Source: PLOWO2-12-38-17 sp963709355 (lineage in GTDB: Bacteria; Planctomycetota; Brocadiia; Brocadiales; Brocadiaceae). From it: a stretch of 64,000 bases of DNA. Position 1 is the stretch's first letter, and every line of letters starts with the position of its first letter. The notes beneath the pieces are model-generated. The model saw only the letters and a list, made by a program, of their open reading frames with translations. It was not told the origin of the DNA and made no database searches. The position numbers were made by a program, and so were the translations under genes. Below, one piece after another: positions 9,433-18,743 of this stretch. The stretch spans positions 992,001 through 1,056,000 of the forward strand of contig CAVPVY010000005.1 of the NCBI GenBank assembly GCA_963709355.1, given 5' to 3'.

Positions 9433-10929
9433 ATGAATAGAAGGTCTAGCGGTATCTTACTTCATATTACATCGCTTCCATCGCCTTATGGGATAGGTGA
9501 TCTTGGTGCAGACGCATACAGATTTGTAGACTTTCTTGTTGAAGCAAGGCAAAGTATCTGGCAGATACTCCCTTTAAATCCAACTGAATCTGCACTTGGA
9601 AACTCTCCATACTACAGTCCCTCTGCCTTTGCAAGCAATACAATACTTATAAGTCCTGACCTCTTGTATCAAAACGGTCTACTCGATAAGAGTTATTCTG
9701 GCACTATGTCGCCTTTCAAGAATGACAGCACCGATTATAAACAGGCAATTGAATACAAAAAACGTGTTTTTCCGCTTGCATATGAGCGTTTTAAGAAAAA
9801 GAACATTCCATATGAATATGAACAATTTTGTGCAGAAAATTCCTATTGGCTTGATGATTATGCGCTTTTTGTTGTTTTAAAAGAATTTTATAATGGAAAA
9901 ATTTGGGGTGAATGGCCACCTGAGATAAGAGATAGAAGACAGGATGCTTTGCAGAAGTTCAGAAAACAATATCAGGAGAAGATTGAATTAGAGAAATTTC
10001 TACAATACATTTTTTACAAACAGTGGGCTTCACTGAAGAAATATTGTAACGATAAGGGGGTTCAGATTATCGGAGACGTACCTATTTATGTATGTTACGA
10101 TAGCACAGATGTCTGGGTAAATTCTGATTTGTTCAAACTGGGCGAAAAAAAGCTACCGGCTTTTGTCGCAGGTGTACCGCCTGATTATTTTAGTGTAACA
10201 GGTCAACTCTGGGGAAATCCAGTTTATAATTGGGGACGATTAAAAGAAACAGGATATAAATGGTGGATTCAACGGATAAGGTACAATTTAAAACTTTATG
10301 ATTTGATAAGAATAGACCACTTTCGTGGTTTTATTGCCTACTGGGAGATTCCGGTTACAGAGAAAACTGCAATAAATGGGCACTGGGTTGATGCGCCTGC
10401 TGAGGATTTTTTTAAGACGCTACAAAGAAGTTTTACAAATCTTCCTGTCGTTGCAGAAGACCTTGGCATTATTACCCATGATGTGAGTGAAATCATGTTT
10501 CGTTTGGGATTTCCCGGTATGAAGATACTTCAATTTGCTTTCGGACACGAGCTACCTACAAATCCTTATATAGTACATAATCATGTAAAAAATTGTATTG
10601 TATATACAGGTACGCATGACAACAATACCATAAAGGGATGGTACGAAAAAGAGATTTCGATTGAGGATAAGGAAAGACTTTCTCAATATATAGGTCGTGA
10701 TGTATCCGTGGAGGAGATACACTGGGTATTGATAAGGCTTGCGATGATGTCTGTGGCAAATACAGTGATAGTCCCTATGCAGGATATTCTAGGGCTTGAT
10801 GCAGAAGCACGCATGAATCGTCCGTCGAGTCCGGAAGGTAATTGGTTGTGGCGACTTTTACCAGAAAATATGACTCTTTTAACGATTCAAAAACTGCGCG
10901 AAATGACAGAAATTTATGGAAGGGCGTAA
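9433..10929 (+). CDS. malQ: 4-alpha-glucanotransferase (amylomaltase)
   Basis: 498 residues, standard bacterial length. GH77 landmarks: N-terminal RSSGILLHITSLPSPYGIGDLG-type opening, GDVPIYV, AGVPPDYFSVTGQLWGNP, nucleophile Asp in IRIDHFRG, acid/base Glu in VVAEDLG, and YTGTHDNNT. It transfers alpha-1,4-glucan segments between maltodextrins and is cytoplasmic, in glycogen/maltodextrin metabolism. No other glycogen gene is adjacent; it is bounded by a decayed gap upstream and an opposing stress-protein gene downstream. Confidence 0.95.
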   Translation: MNRRSSGILLHITSLPSPYGIGDLGADAYRFVDFLVEARQSIWQILPLNPTESALGNSPYYSPSAFASNTILISPDLLYQNGLLDKSYSGTMSPFKNDSTDYKQAIEYKKRVFPLAYERFKKKNIPYEYEQFCAENSYWLDDYALFVVLKEFYNGKIWGEWPPEIRDRRQDALQKFRKQYQEKIELEKFLQYIFYKQWASLKKYCNDKGVQIIGDVPIYVCYDSTDVWVNSDLFKLGEKKLPAFVAGVPPDYFSVTGQLWGNPVYNWGRLKETGYKWWIQRIRYNLKLYDLIRIDHFRGFIAYWEIPVTEKTAINGHWVDAPAEDFFKTLQRSFTNLPVVAEDLGIITHDVSEIMFRLGFPGMKILQFAFGHELPTNPYIVHNHVKNCIVYTGTHDNNTIKGWYEKEISIEDKERLSQYIGRDVSVEEIHWVLIRLAMMSVANTVIVPMQDILGLDAEARMNRPSSPEGNWLWRLLPENMTLLTIQKLREMTEIYGRA

Positions 10930-11068
10930 ATATACACTAAACGTCAAGAGTTGGTTAATATAACCATATAGCACAGGCTTCAGACTAGCGTAGAATGCGT
11001 AGTACTTCGAGTGACTATGAACAGGCAGTGAAGGTTACGGTTGAAATTATTGAATCAAAATTGAATTG

Positions 11069-11527
11069 TTATGGTAATGAAAATATTTGTTTGGGGTGTC
11101 TAATACTTAATACGGGGCACGGTGCCTTTTGAATGACTCTTTGGGCAACGCTTCCAATTAAGATGTGTTTTAATCCTGTCCTGCCGTGTGTGCCCATTAC
11201 TATTAAGTCTGCCGACAAGTCCTTGGCGGCCTTTATTATTTCAATGTACGGAACGCCTTTAACCACTAAAATATCTGCCTGAATGTGTTTTTTAGTATTT
11301 TCAGGTATCAAATCATTTAGTTGTGCATGTATATCTTCGTATTGATTGTTAGAAACCAGATCAATTTGTTTTAAGATATCCCTCTTTTCGTCTAAATGTG
11401 TTTCTGCTACATAAATTAAATATATTTTTGCATCATCTTTTAATGATAAATCAATTGCATAATTTAACGCATATTCTGAACAGATTGAAAAGTCAATAGG
11501 ACAGAGTATTTTTTTTAATTTAATCAT
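11069..11527 (-). CDS. Universal stress protein (UspA family)
   Basis: 152 residues, a single Usp domain. It opens with KKILCPIDFS (strand 1 with the nucleotide-binding Asp) and ends with the ATP-binding signature GTHGRTGLKHILIGSVAQRV and the terminal strand CPVLSIR. ATP-binding members of this type usually dimerise and respond to growth arrest or stress; no specific target can be named. It lies just downstream of a small secreted-protein gene on the same strand, but the terminator at 11541-11580 separates them. Confidence 0.92.
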   Translation of the reverse strand: MIKLKKILCPIDFSICSEYALNYAIDLSLKDDAKIYLIYVAETHLDEKRDILKQIDLVSNNQYEDIHAQLNDLIPENTKKHIQADILVVKGVPYIEIIKAAKDLSADLIVMGTHGRTGLKHILIGSVAQRVIQKAPCPVLSIRHPKQIFSLP

Positions 11528-11540
11528 AGTGTTTATGTAA

Positions 11541-11580
11541 AAAAAGGCAGTTGCTAAATTTTATTAGCAACTGCCTTTTA
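11541..11580 (-). terminator. Rho-independent terminator
   Basis: A long stem of AAAAGGCAGTTGCTAA paired with TTAGCAACTGCCTTTT around a six-base loop, followed on the minus strand by a run of Ts. It lies 35 bases past the stop of the minus-strand gene at 11616-11960 and before the stress-protein gene, so it ends that transcript. Confidence 0.85.
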
Positions 11581-11615
11581 AATTCTAAATTGTTTAAATG
11601 AGGTGTTGTAAAAGA

Positions 11616-11960
11616 TTAGTGACTTCCGCTTGGATGAAGGGCTTTTGCTCCCAAGTCCAGAGAAATAAACCTTATGTTTTTTTCTTCTAATGTAACTTCA
11701 GTATGAGCGCTTGCACCGCCATGTTCGTGAACAGAGATTGAATATGTTCCTGGTTTCAATTCGAATACACAGGTGCCATTCTTGCCAGTTGTACAAGTAT
11801 TGTCGCCAACTTTTATTTCTGCACCCTCGAGTGGTGTGCCAATGGCTATTGCTGTAACCCATAATTTTGCAGGTTTAACATCATAAGCATATGTCTTAGC
11901 CATACCAATTCCAGAAATAATTGCAACACCCAAAATTCCTGCAAATACTTTTTTAAACAT
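11616..11960 (-). CDS. Small secreted beta-sandwich protein (carboxypeptidase regulatory-like)
   Basis: 114 residues. Signal peptide at 1-25 (positive N-terminus, hydrophobic core, YAYD junction). The mature part reads as one beta-sandwich: LWVTAIAIGTPLEGAEIKVG, then a Cys pair spaced CTTGKNGTC, then FELKPGTYSISVHEHG, the G-T-Y-x-hydrophobic-V pattern of CarboxypepD_reg/PEGA-type domains. Probably periplasmic, paryphoplasm or surface, with a disulfide. A strong AAGGAG ribosome-binding site precedes the ATG and a clear terminator follows, so it is probably a well-expressed single-gene unit. Function unknown. Confidence 0.7.
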   Translation of the reverse strand: MFKKVFAGILGVAIISGIGMAKTYAYDVKPAKLWVTAIAIGTPLEGAEIKVGDNTCTTGKNGTCVFELKPGTYSISVHEHGGASAHTEVTLEEKNIRFISLDLGAKALHPSGSH

Positions 11961-12194
11961 AAACCCCTTTCTCCTTTCTTTTAAATTAGATTTAAATTGT
12001 ATAAAACGTGAAAAGCGTATTAAATAATTTATCCTGCTATGTCACCCCCTTTCACCATAGTATTTTATCATTTATTGGGCAACAAAACACATTATACATC
12101 TTAATAATAGTTCGTCAAGATATATGTTTAATAAAGAAAGTATTTCGACAATAATTAGAAATGATAGTTAATTTGGAGTATTTACAAAAATCTG

Positions 12195-12698
12195 TCATTT
12201 AATCCTTATTTGTTTTATTTCAACAAGTATCTCTCCTTCATTATCCTTAAACCCTTTACCATGCATGCCTATAATATCGTCGTTCATTGATAAATATAAA
12301 AATTCACCATCTTCGCTTGGAAGGATGTGTATAGAACCCGAAAGTCCCATGGGGAACTTTCTGCCAGAATCTCCAATTATGCCAATGAGTATACCAATTG
12401 GCTGTTCTGGTAACACATAATCCTTTAACGCATTAACAAGGATACCGCCAGCTGTATGCCCTTCAGGAAATAAATGGGTATTGAAAGACCACAAGTCATT
12501 TTTGTCCACATTCCAGCTTAATATCATATTCTCCTGTACAAAAACATCTGTCGTCTCCCAAACTATGTTTGCATGAACAATTACACTTTCAGCTTTTATG
12601 TTAACAAACGGAATTAATATAAAGCTTATAATAAAAATTGAACCAATAACTATATTCCATCTTGCTTTAGCTTTGGAATTTGGTGTTTTATAGTTCAC
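12195..12698 (-). CDS. Secreted PA-IL (LecA)-like lectin-domain protein
   Basis: 167 residues with a hydrophobic signal at about 15-36. The mature region follows the PA-IL/LecA plan: VIVHANIVWETTDVFVQENM, then a W-containing strand, a G-rich turn, PIGILIGIIGDSG, a middle strand and YLSMNDDIIG, ending in a beta strand. PA-IL-type domains are Ca-dependent galactose binders. The YLSMNDD segment aligns with the calcium/sugar site; actual binding is not proven. It begins with GTG, overlapping the stop of the upstream FmdE-like gene (GTGA), so the two are translationally coupled. Confidence 0.6.
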   Translation of the reverse strand: MNYKTPNSKAKARWNIVIGSIFIISFILIPFVNIKAESVIVHANIVWETTDVFVQENMILSWNVDKNDLWSFNTHLFPEGHTAGGILVNALKDYVLPEQPIGILIGIIGDSGRKFPMGLSGSIHILPSEDGEFLYLSMNDDIIGMHGKGFKDNEGEILVEIKQIRIK

Positions 12699-13336
12699 TT
12701 TGTTTCCCTGATTACAAACATCCCTTCTGGTGGATTCATAAGTATTGTCTTAATCCTTTCGTGCCAGAGTTCACCGAATTCTTTAATTTCAGAGTCTGTA
12801 CCCTTACCGGTGACTGCGAGGGGCATCAATTCTCCCATTTTTGGGTTAACAGGGAGCATGTAATTTCTATAACTGATTTCAATTATTTTGTTATTATCCA
12901 TTCTTTCGAAAATCACAGTGCATACAGCATCTTCATCTGCCTCATCTTTTTCATTAAAGTGGAGAAGGTTATGCCTGTTATAACGCCCTCCGCCTAAACC
13001 TTTGAAACCACTTTCGCCGGCAGCGCCTGTAATTAGTGTAACAACCTGAGATATAGGCCCATTTACCTTGTAAGCTATTCCTCCCTTAAAGGTTACTCTA
13101 ATTTGACCACGTACAGGGATTTCGTTTCCGTACAAGCGTTTCAAAGCAAGCTGTGTTAATTTGTATGCACCAGATACTGCCGGGCAAGAGTGTCCAGCCA
13201 GCTTTATGGCATCTGTATATGTAAAAACAAATACCTCGCTTTTATTTATTGCACCTAAAGCGATTGCCAATTGGTCCTTAACTTTAATAGGTTCGATGTT
13301 ATTGAAAAACGGTTTATTGAATTTTGTTTGTTCCAT
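12695..13336 (-). CDS. FmdE-like (formylmethanofuran dehydrogenase subunit E-type) protein
   Basis: 213 residues, no signal peptide. The N-terminal half carries the FmdE-type signature AGHSCPAVSGAYKLTQLAL (GHxCP at about residues 48-52) in a domain otherwise seen in molybdenum/tungsten-enzyme contexts and in stand-alone proteins. GGIAYKVNGPISQVVTLITG and GESGFKGLGGGRYNR follow. The Cys/His pair suggests metal binding. No formylmethanofuran dehydrogenase genes are nearby, so the family name should not be read as function. It overlaps the lectin-like gene by 4 bases, forming a two-gene operon. Confidence 0.65.
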   Translation of the reverse strand: MEQTKFNKPFFNNIEPIKVKDQLAIALGAINKSEVFVFTYTDAIKLAGHSCPAVSGAYKLTQLALKRLYGNEIPVRGQIRVTFKGGIAYKVNGPISQVVTLITGAAGESGFKGLGGGRYNRHNLLHFNEKDEADEDAVCTVIFERMDNNKIIEISYRNYMLPVNPKMGELMPLAVTGKGTDSEIKEFGELWHERIKTILMNPPEGMFVIRETK

Positions 13337-13891
13337 ATAAGATATTGCTCCTTTGAATAATTTCTTAAAATATTCCTGTTTTATGATTTTCTACGAACAG
13401 AAAAAACCTTTCAGCAGAGCCACTTTGCAAAGTGGCTCTGCTGAAAACTAATTATTTAACGATGAATCTTATAATTATGTGAAACACATATATAAAAAAG
13501 CTTTTTAATGACGGCAATTTTGATTTATTTAAACATGTTTATCTGTTATTTGTTGGGTAGTTCTTTTGACAGTAGAATCAATTACGTATTTGAAAGCTTC
13601 ACCTCATAAAGCGAGTGCAATAGGAGTTACAATAATTATTACAATTATGAGCATTACACCCAGTACAATTGCCTCACAAAAGGCATCCCTAAAGTTATTT
13701 AAGAAACCGGTACTATTTCTATTATTATCATCCGTAACATTTACTCACTTCTTTTAATGAAATGGTTAGTTGTTGTTACGGTAAACAGTTAAACATGTTA
13801 TATATCAGGTTTTTGTTAATTACTCAACATATTTGTTTATGGATAGAAGGTGCTTCTACCCATATAAATTTATGTGTTTAACAAAAGCAAT
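13337..13891. other. 555-base gap: palindrome plus a possible broken small membrane-peptide gene
   Basis: Contains the 38-base palindrome annotated separately. On the minus strand, 13604-13748 has an open frame encoding a Gly/Asn-rich start and a strong transmembrane segment (ANSWER-independent read: AIVLGVMLIIVIIVTPIALA) ending in a stop. It lacks a start codon in frame; removing one A from the AAA run at 13740-13742 would join it to GTG 13748. The opposite-strand frame at 13566-13757 looks like a shadow. Confidence in a real gene here is low. Confidence 0.3.
13409..13446. repeat. 38-base perfect palindrome
   Basis: Two 19-base arms with no loop: TTTCAGCAGAGCCACTTTG and its exact complement. 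On the minus strand it is followed by GGTTTTTT, so it may act as a terminator for minus-strand transcription. Its centre (TTTGCAAA) resembles that of the palindrome at 20314-20347. Confidence 0.7.
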
Positions 13892-15622
13892 TTAATCTTC
13901 AAGTGTTGACAAATCACCTGTTGGAAGTCCCATTTCTTTTGCCTTTAACAATCTGCGCATTATTTTGCCACTACGGGTTTTTGGTAAATTATGGGAGAAT
14001 TCAATCTCTCTTGGATATGCATGAGCTGCAAGGCGATGTTTTATAAATATCTTTAGTTCTTCCTCCAATTCATGGTTAGGAGTAAAACCTTCACGAAGTA
14101 CAACAAAAGCCTTAATGATTTCTCCTCTTTCTGCGTCAGGTTTTCCAATTACACCTGCCTCAGCCACAGCCTTATGTTCGAGCAAGGCGCTTTCCACTTC
14201 AAATGGACCTACTCTGTGTCCTGATGTATTAATTACATCGTCTGCCCTTCCTATAAACCAGAAATAACCATCCTCGTCCTTAAAAGCTGTATCACCAGTC
14301 GTATACCATCCCTCTATATTGAAGTATTCCTTGAATCGTTTTTCGTCGCCCCAAACCTTTCTCAACATAGAAGGCCAGACTGGTTTAATGGCTAAAAGAC
14401 CTTGTTGGCCAACTGACAACTCATTACCTTTGTTGTTAATGATAGCAGCTTTAATGCCAGGGAATGGTTTCCCCATGGAACCAGGCTTTATTGGCAGACA
14501 GGGGTAATTTGCAATTAATATAGAACCCGTTTCCGTCTGCCACCAGTTATCATGAATTGGCAGATTATACACCTTTAACCCCCATCGAATAACCTCCGGA
14601 TTGAGTGGCTCACCAACACTACAGATATACCGCAAACTACTCAAATCGTACTTTTTAATAATATCATCGCCAGCCTTCATCAGCATCCGCAATGCTGTCG
14701 GTGCTGTATACCACACAGTGATTCCGTATGTCTGGATAATATCATACCATTTTGCGGCATCAAACCGTCCATCAAAAACGTAAATAGAGATTCCATTCAA
14801 CCACGGGCCCCATAATCCATAAACTGTTCCTGTTACCCAGCCTGGGTCAGCCGTGCACCAGTAAATATCGTCGTCTCTTAAATCAAGTACCCATTTGGTA
14901 GTTATATAATGTGAGAGCATGTCGTTATGGACATGCGTTATTCCCTTAGGTTTGCCTGTGGTACCAGATGTATAGAGTATATATAAAGGATCTTCAAGGT
15001 CCAAACATTCCATATTGAATTTGTCTGAAGTATCTTTTATCAATGTCTTATAACATACGTCGCTTTCTTCCAGCTCGTAACCTTCCTTGTTATTAACCAA
15101 TACAATACGTTCTAATTTCGGCAACTCCCATAATATTGTGTCTACTCTTTCTTTTAGTTCAGGTGTGGTAATAAGCACCTTTGCCTCGCTATTTTGTAAT
15201 CGGTCGCGAACAGCATCAGGACCAAAGGCTGAAAACATGGGTCCCGCAATGGCACCCAGTTTTGCAATTGCAATTATACTGATGTACAACTCCGGTATGC
15301 GGGGTAAGAAAATAAAGACACGATCATTCTTTCTTACACCAAGCGATTTAAGCATATTTGCGCATTTGTCTGAAAGCCTTTTTAGCTCAGAAAACGTATA
15401 CTTTTGAAGACTACCATCAGCACCTTCCCAGTACAATGCGATTTTATTTTTTCTCCAGTTATTTGCATGTTTGTCTATGGCTTCAAAAGCAATATTTACA
15501 CGATTATTAGTTAAAGAGAGTTCTTTTCTAATGGCTTCCCAGGAGAATTCCTTGTATGTTTTATTATAATCTATTAAATTCGATATATTTGTTTTTTTAA
15601 TAATTACTTCGGCGTTTTTCAT
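13892..15622 (-). CDS. acsA: Acetate-CoA ligase, AMP-forming (acetyl-CoA synthetase)
   Basis: 576 residues, the size of the shorter AcsA class. ANL-superfamily motifs in order: YTSGTTGKPKGITHVH (P-loop), DNWWQTETGS, YTTGDTAFKDEDGY, INTSGHRVGPFEVESAL (hinge) and KTRSGKIMRRLLKA with the catalytic C-terminal Lys. It activates acetate to acetyl-CoA via acetyl-AMP in the cytoplasm. A divergent gene starts about 180 bases away on the other strand. The Trp pocket residue in DNWWQTE favours acetate over longer acids, as is known for this family. It would feed the TCA and carbon-fixation network in this window. Confidence 0.93.
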   Translation of the reverse strand: MKNAEVIIKKTNISNLIDYNKTYKEFSWEAIRKELSLTNNRVNIAFEAIDKHANNWRKNKIALYWEGADGSLQKYTFSELKRLSDKCANMLKSLGVRKNDRVFIFLPRIPELYISIIAIAKLGAIAGPMFSAFGPDAVRDRLQNSEAKVLITTPELKERVDTILWELPKLERIVLVNNKEGYELEESDVCYKTLIKDTSDKFNMECLDLEDPLYILYTSGTTGKPKGITHVHNDMLSHYITTKWVLDLRDDDIYWCTADPGWVTGTVYGLWGPWLNGISIYVFDGRFDAAKWYDIIQTYGITVWYTAPTALRMLMKAGDDIIKKYDLSSLRYICSVGEPLNPEVIRWGLKVYNLPIHDNWWQTETGSILIANYPCLPIKPGSMGKPFPGIKAAIINNKGNELSVGQQGLLAIKPVWPSMLRKVWGDEKRFKEYFNIEGWYTTGDTAFKDEDGYFWFIGRADDVINTSGHRVGPFEVESALLEHKAVAEAGVIGKPDAERGEIIKAFVVLREGFTPNHELEEELKIFIKHRLAAHAYPREIEFSHNLPKTRSGKIMRRLLKAKEMGLPTGDLSTLED

Positions 15623-15804
15623 AAATGTGAGTTATGACAATAAGGGTTTATGCTACATAGCCTGAATTTTATAACAATTACTATTTTATAAGTCAATAAA
15701 AAGGTTTTTAAGAATAAGATTAGCGTATAGTATGACCCTCATTAGATACATCTCCTGTTAAATATGTAATGTATTTTTGTGAGACTGATTGATATAATTA
15801 TTTT

Positions 15805-16905
15805 ATGAATTTAAAGTTTCATGACAATTTACTTCCTACACTTCCAATAATGCAGGAGCTTCCATTAGACAGGGTTATTGGGATTACTTCAAACATTCCT
15901 ATCGAGATTGTTTTTGCTGCTGGATATATACCAATAGACTTAAACAATATTTTTATATGTGATAGGTTATCATATAAGATGGTTGAGGATGCTGAGTCAG
16001 CAGGAATCCCGAGGAATACATGTGCCTGGATTAAGGGCATCTATTCTGCCGCGAAGGTTTATAATATCTGGAATGTAATCAGTGTCATTCAGGGAGATTG
16101 TAGCAATAATCAGGCATTAATGGAAATCTTTCAGTCCGATGGCATCGGAACTATACCATTTGCATATCCCCATTCGAAAAACGATCACAAATTTTTGCAC
16201 AAACAACTAGTCTGTCTTGCCGACAGTCTTGGTGTAGATTATAAAAAAGCAGAAGATATGAAAAGGCAGCTTGATATAATTCGCACAAAGGTACACGAAA
16301 TTGACAGGCTTACGTGGGAGAAAAATCTGGTTACAGGAGAGGAAAATCACATCTGGACTGTATCAACAAGCGATATGATGGGTGATTACACCGTCTTTAA
16401 TGAGCGGGCTTTAAGGTTCTTAAAATTAGTGGAAAATCGTAAAACAGTTCAAAGTGATATTAGGATTGGCGTTATTGGGATACCGCCTATATGCGAAGAC
16501 CTTTACTCATTTCTTTCCACCATTGGCGCACATGTAGTATACAATGAAATTCAAAGACAATTCAGTATGCCATATTACACAGAAACGCTGGTTGAACAAT
16601 ACAGCCGTTATACATATCCTTATGACATTTTTTCACGTATAGAAGATATTCAACGAGAGATAAAACAGCGGAATATCATAGGGCTTATTCATTATGTTCA
16701 GAGTTTTTGTCATCGTCATATTCACGATAGTATAATCCGAAGACATATTAGGGTACCAATTCTTACGCTTGATTGTGACCGTCCTGGGCGATTGGATGGG
16801 GCTATGAGGACACGCCTAGAGGCTTTTATAGAGATGCTTGGGAATAGTGAAACAGAAATATCAGTAACATCTAGACAGTATATACAGGATTGGAGTATAG
16901 GTTAA
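15805..16905 (+). CDS. 2-hydroxyacyl-CoA dehydratase D-component-like protein (HgdB family)
   Basis: 366 residues, the size of one HGD-D subunit. Family features: GITSNIPIEIVFAAGYIPID near residue 26, a conserved cysteine in NTCAWIKGIY, GDCSNNQ, and a late FCHRHIHD segment, all typical of the iron-sulfur-binding HgdB/BcrB/BadD group. Real dehydratases and reductases work as heterodimers with an ATP-dependent activator (HgdC/BadF type). None is nearby, so the substrate is unknown and the role may be reductive activation of another enzyme. Divergent from acsA. Confidence 0.75.
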   Translation: MNLKFHDNLLPTLPIMQELPLDRVIGITSNIPIEIVFAAGYIPIDLNNIFICDRLSYKMVEDAESAGIPRNTCAWIKGIYSAAKVYNIWNVISVIQGDCSNNQALMEIFQSDGIGTIPFAYPHSKNDHKFLHKQLVCLADSLGVDYKKAEDMKRQLDIIRTKVHEIDRLTWEKNLVTGEENHIWTVSTSDMMGDYTVFNERALRFLKLVENRKTVQSDIRIGVIGIPPICEDLYSFLSTIGAHVVYNEIQRQFSMPYYTETLVEQYSRYTYPYDIFSRIEDIQREIKQRNIIGLIHYVQSFCHRHIHDSIIRRHIRVPILTLDCDRPGRLDGAMRTRLEAFIEMLGNSETEISVTSRQYIQDWSIG

Positions 16906-16998
16906 ATAAATAGTAATACTTATTTAGAAAGGGTGTGTGGAAAATATAAAAGGCTTAGGTTTGTTATTGTAATGTCTTAAATAATTAAGTTTCTTTTG

Positions 16999-17967
16999 TT
17001 AACTAATTACCATCCTCCAAATTACTCTGAAGACAACGAGTATCATACCAATAGAGAAAAAAATTATCGTTACTATAGTCAAGGGGATGCTTGGATTATT
17101 TTTAACGTTCACAAGGACGCCTGGTACAGAATTGACATCTGCAAAAGTGACTTTAGCACCGTTGATTTCTCTGGTATTGTTGTCTCCTATTGGCAAAAAG
17201 ATTTGTTGCGGTTTATTGTTTTCTGAAGTAGAAACAAGTTTTATTACGGGATAACGGTATTGTGGCGGCATGTATAAATCAGCAAAGAGTATTTGTGAGC
17301 CGTTTGTATTGAAGGTTTCATTAAGCTTTATGTTGCACGTACGGTCATCTACTTTTAGAACAACACCGTCAGGAATCCATCCGTAATCTCGCATAAGAAC
17401 CTCAAAGACTCCATTGTTTAATAGAACAGGGTTGTTATAGCCAAGCGATTCATCAAATTCCTTTCCATCTTTTCTTACCCTTACAGAGGAATCTATTATT
17501 TTGGGCATACCATTAGGGTAAGAGCTTGTTTGGAGGTCTATAACTTTCATCTCTACTCCGCCGAGATCTGTCCAATTATTCCCTATAGTTACAGGCGGTT
17601 CTGTTTTTGAATAAAGTCCGCCTATAAGGTGTGCTACCAGTGTTATTACAAACCCGATGTGAACAATAGAAGCGCCATACAGTGGTATCTTTTTTGTGCC
17701 TGTTTTAACCTTTCTTATGATAGAATTAAATGTACAAAGCGAGGCGTTTATGCCATAAAAGATACACGCAAGAAATAAGATATAAAACCATAAATGAATA
17801 GACTTCTTGTTTGTAAAAAAGAATGAAATATCCTCTCCTGAAAGCTCGGCATAGTGGCGAGGTTGGAAATTCATAGTAAGACTGCCAATAATCAATAGCC
17901 CAGTTACAGTGAAGCCAACGATAATTCCTAGTTTTTGTGATTTTAAGAAGTCGTATATTATTTTCAC
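16999..17967 (-). CDS. resB: Cytochrome c biogenesis protein ResB/Ccs1-like
   Basis: 322 residues. Three N-terminal membrane segments (about 12-32, 57-77, 97-117), a large periplasmic domain (about 120-290) and a C-terminal membrane segment (about 297-317) match the ResB/Ccs1 plan, shorter than many. With CcsA it forms the type II (Ccs) heme-export and ligation complex that attaches heme to CxxCH motifs outside the membrane. It lies 6 bases after ccsA and is the last gene of a PpiC-CcsA-ResB operon. The type II system is known to be used by anammox bacteria, which make large amounts of cytochrome c. Confidence 0.85.
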   Translation of the reverse strand: MKIIYDFLKSQKLGIIVGFTVTGLLIIGSLTMNFQPRHYAELSGEDISFFFTNKKSIHLWFYILFLACIFYGINASLCTFNSIIRKVKTGTKKIPLYGASIVHIGFVITLVAHLIGGLYSKTEPPVTIGNNWTDLGGVEMKVIDLQTSSYPNGMPKIIDSSVRVRKDGKEFDESLGYNNPVLLNNGVFEVLMRDYGWIPDGVVLKVDDRTCNIKLNETFNTNGSQILFADLYMPPQYRYPVIKLVSTSENNKPQQIFLPIGDNNTREINGAKVTFADVNSVPGVLVNVKNNPSIPLTIVTIIFFSIGMILVVFRVIWRMVIS

Positions 17968-17973
17968 GCCTGT

Positions 17974-18741
17974 TTACCGGAAACTATGGGAACTGCCTAT
18001 TAGAAAACTTGTGCCTACATATGTCATTAAAAGTATAACAAATCCCAATATTGCCATTGGTGGTTTGAGGCGTTTGGCTTCGGGCCAATAGTCAAGGTGA
18101 AGGCACGTTGCATAAAAAAACCAGATAATAACCGACCATACAACCTTGGCGTCCCAGAGAAAGTATGATCCCCAGGCAACATATCCCCATAGACCGCCAA
18201 ATATCATTGAAATAGAAAAGGTAATCAGCCCGTATTGAAAACCTGAATCAATAATCTGATCATAGATTTTCTTTTCATCTGAAGCAAAATAACGTGCAAC
18301 TGCGGCTGACATTGCACTAACCCATAATGCGTAGCAAAAGAAGGATAATGGCACATGTAGTACATACCAGATTGTGAGCATTAGCGGCGGCGCATAACTC
18401 AATTCTTTTGGGAAAATTATTGCAGCCACAAGGAACCCATATCCTACTCCGAAAAGCGACATTCGGTAGATGTGGTTTTCTGTTTTATTATAAATGAGTA
18501 ATATAATAAAAGTGGCTGCAGTAAATGCATTAAAGGATTCGAATTTATTTGTTAGGGGGAAATATCCTATTGATAAGCCTCGTAGAGCTATAGATATTAT
18601 ATGGAGCATTACTACCCCAAACAGAAAATAGAAACGTAATTTACGCTTAGTAAAGCCAAACAGCCAGTAGGTTGTATATATACCCAGACAAATCCAGTAT
18701 AAAAATATGGAAATCTGGTTTAATAGGAGAGGCGTATCCAT
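17974..18741 (-). CDS. ccsA: Cytochrome c biogenesis protein CcsA/ResC
   Basis: 255 residues with about eight predicted membrane segments. The Trp-rich heme-handling loop reads AWGSYFLWDAKVVW near residues 185-200; the usual WGxxWxWD has Phe-Leu where W-x is expected, so this is a variant WWD motif. CcsA presents heme for ligation to apocytochromes and works with ResB, encoded 6 bases downstream. The upstream PpiC-type lipoprotein gene ends 2 bases before this start, so the three are one transcript. Confidence 0.88.
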   Translation of the reverse strand: MDTPLLLNQISIFLYWICLGIYTTYWLFGFTKRKLRFYFLFGVVMLHIISIALRGLSIGYFPLTNKFESFNAFTAATFIILLIYNKTENHIYRMSLFGVGYGFLVAAIIFPKELSYAPPLMLTIWYVLHVPLSFFCYALWVSAMSAAVARYFASDEKKIYDQIIDSGFQYGLITFSISMIFGGLWGYVAWGSYFLWDAKVVWSVIIWFFYATCLHLDYWPEAKRLKPPMAILGFVILLMTYVGTSFLIGSSHSFR

Positions 18742-18743
18742 TC

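Noticed and set aside
13566..13757. 63-residue + strand frame
   Set aside because: Looks like the reverse shadow of a possible minus-strand membrane peptide; no ribosome-binding site.
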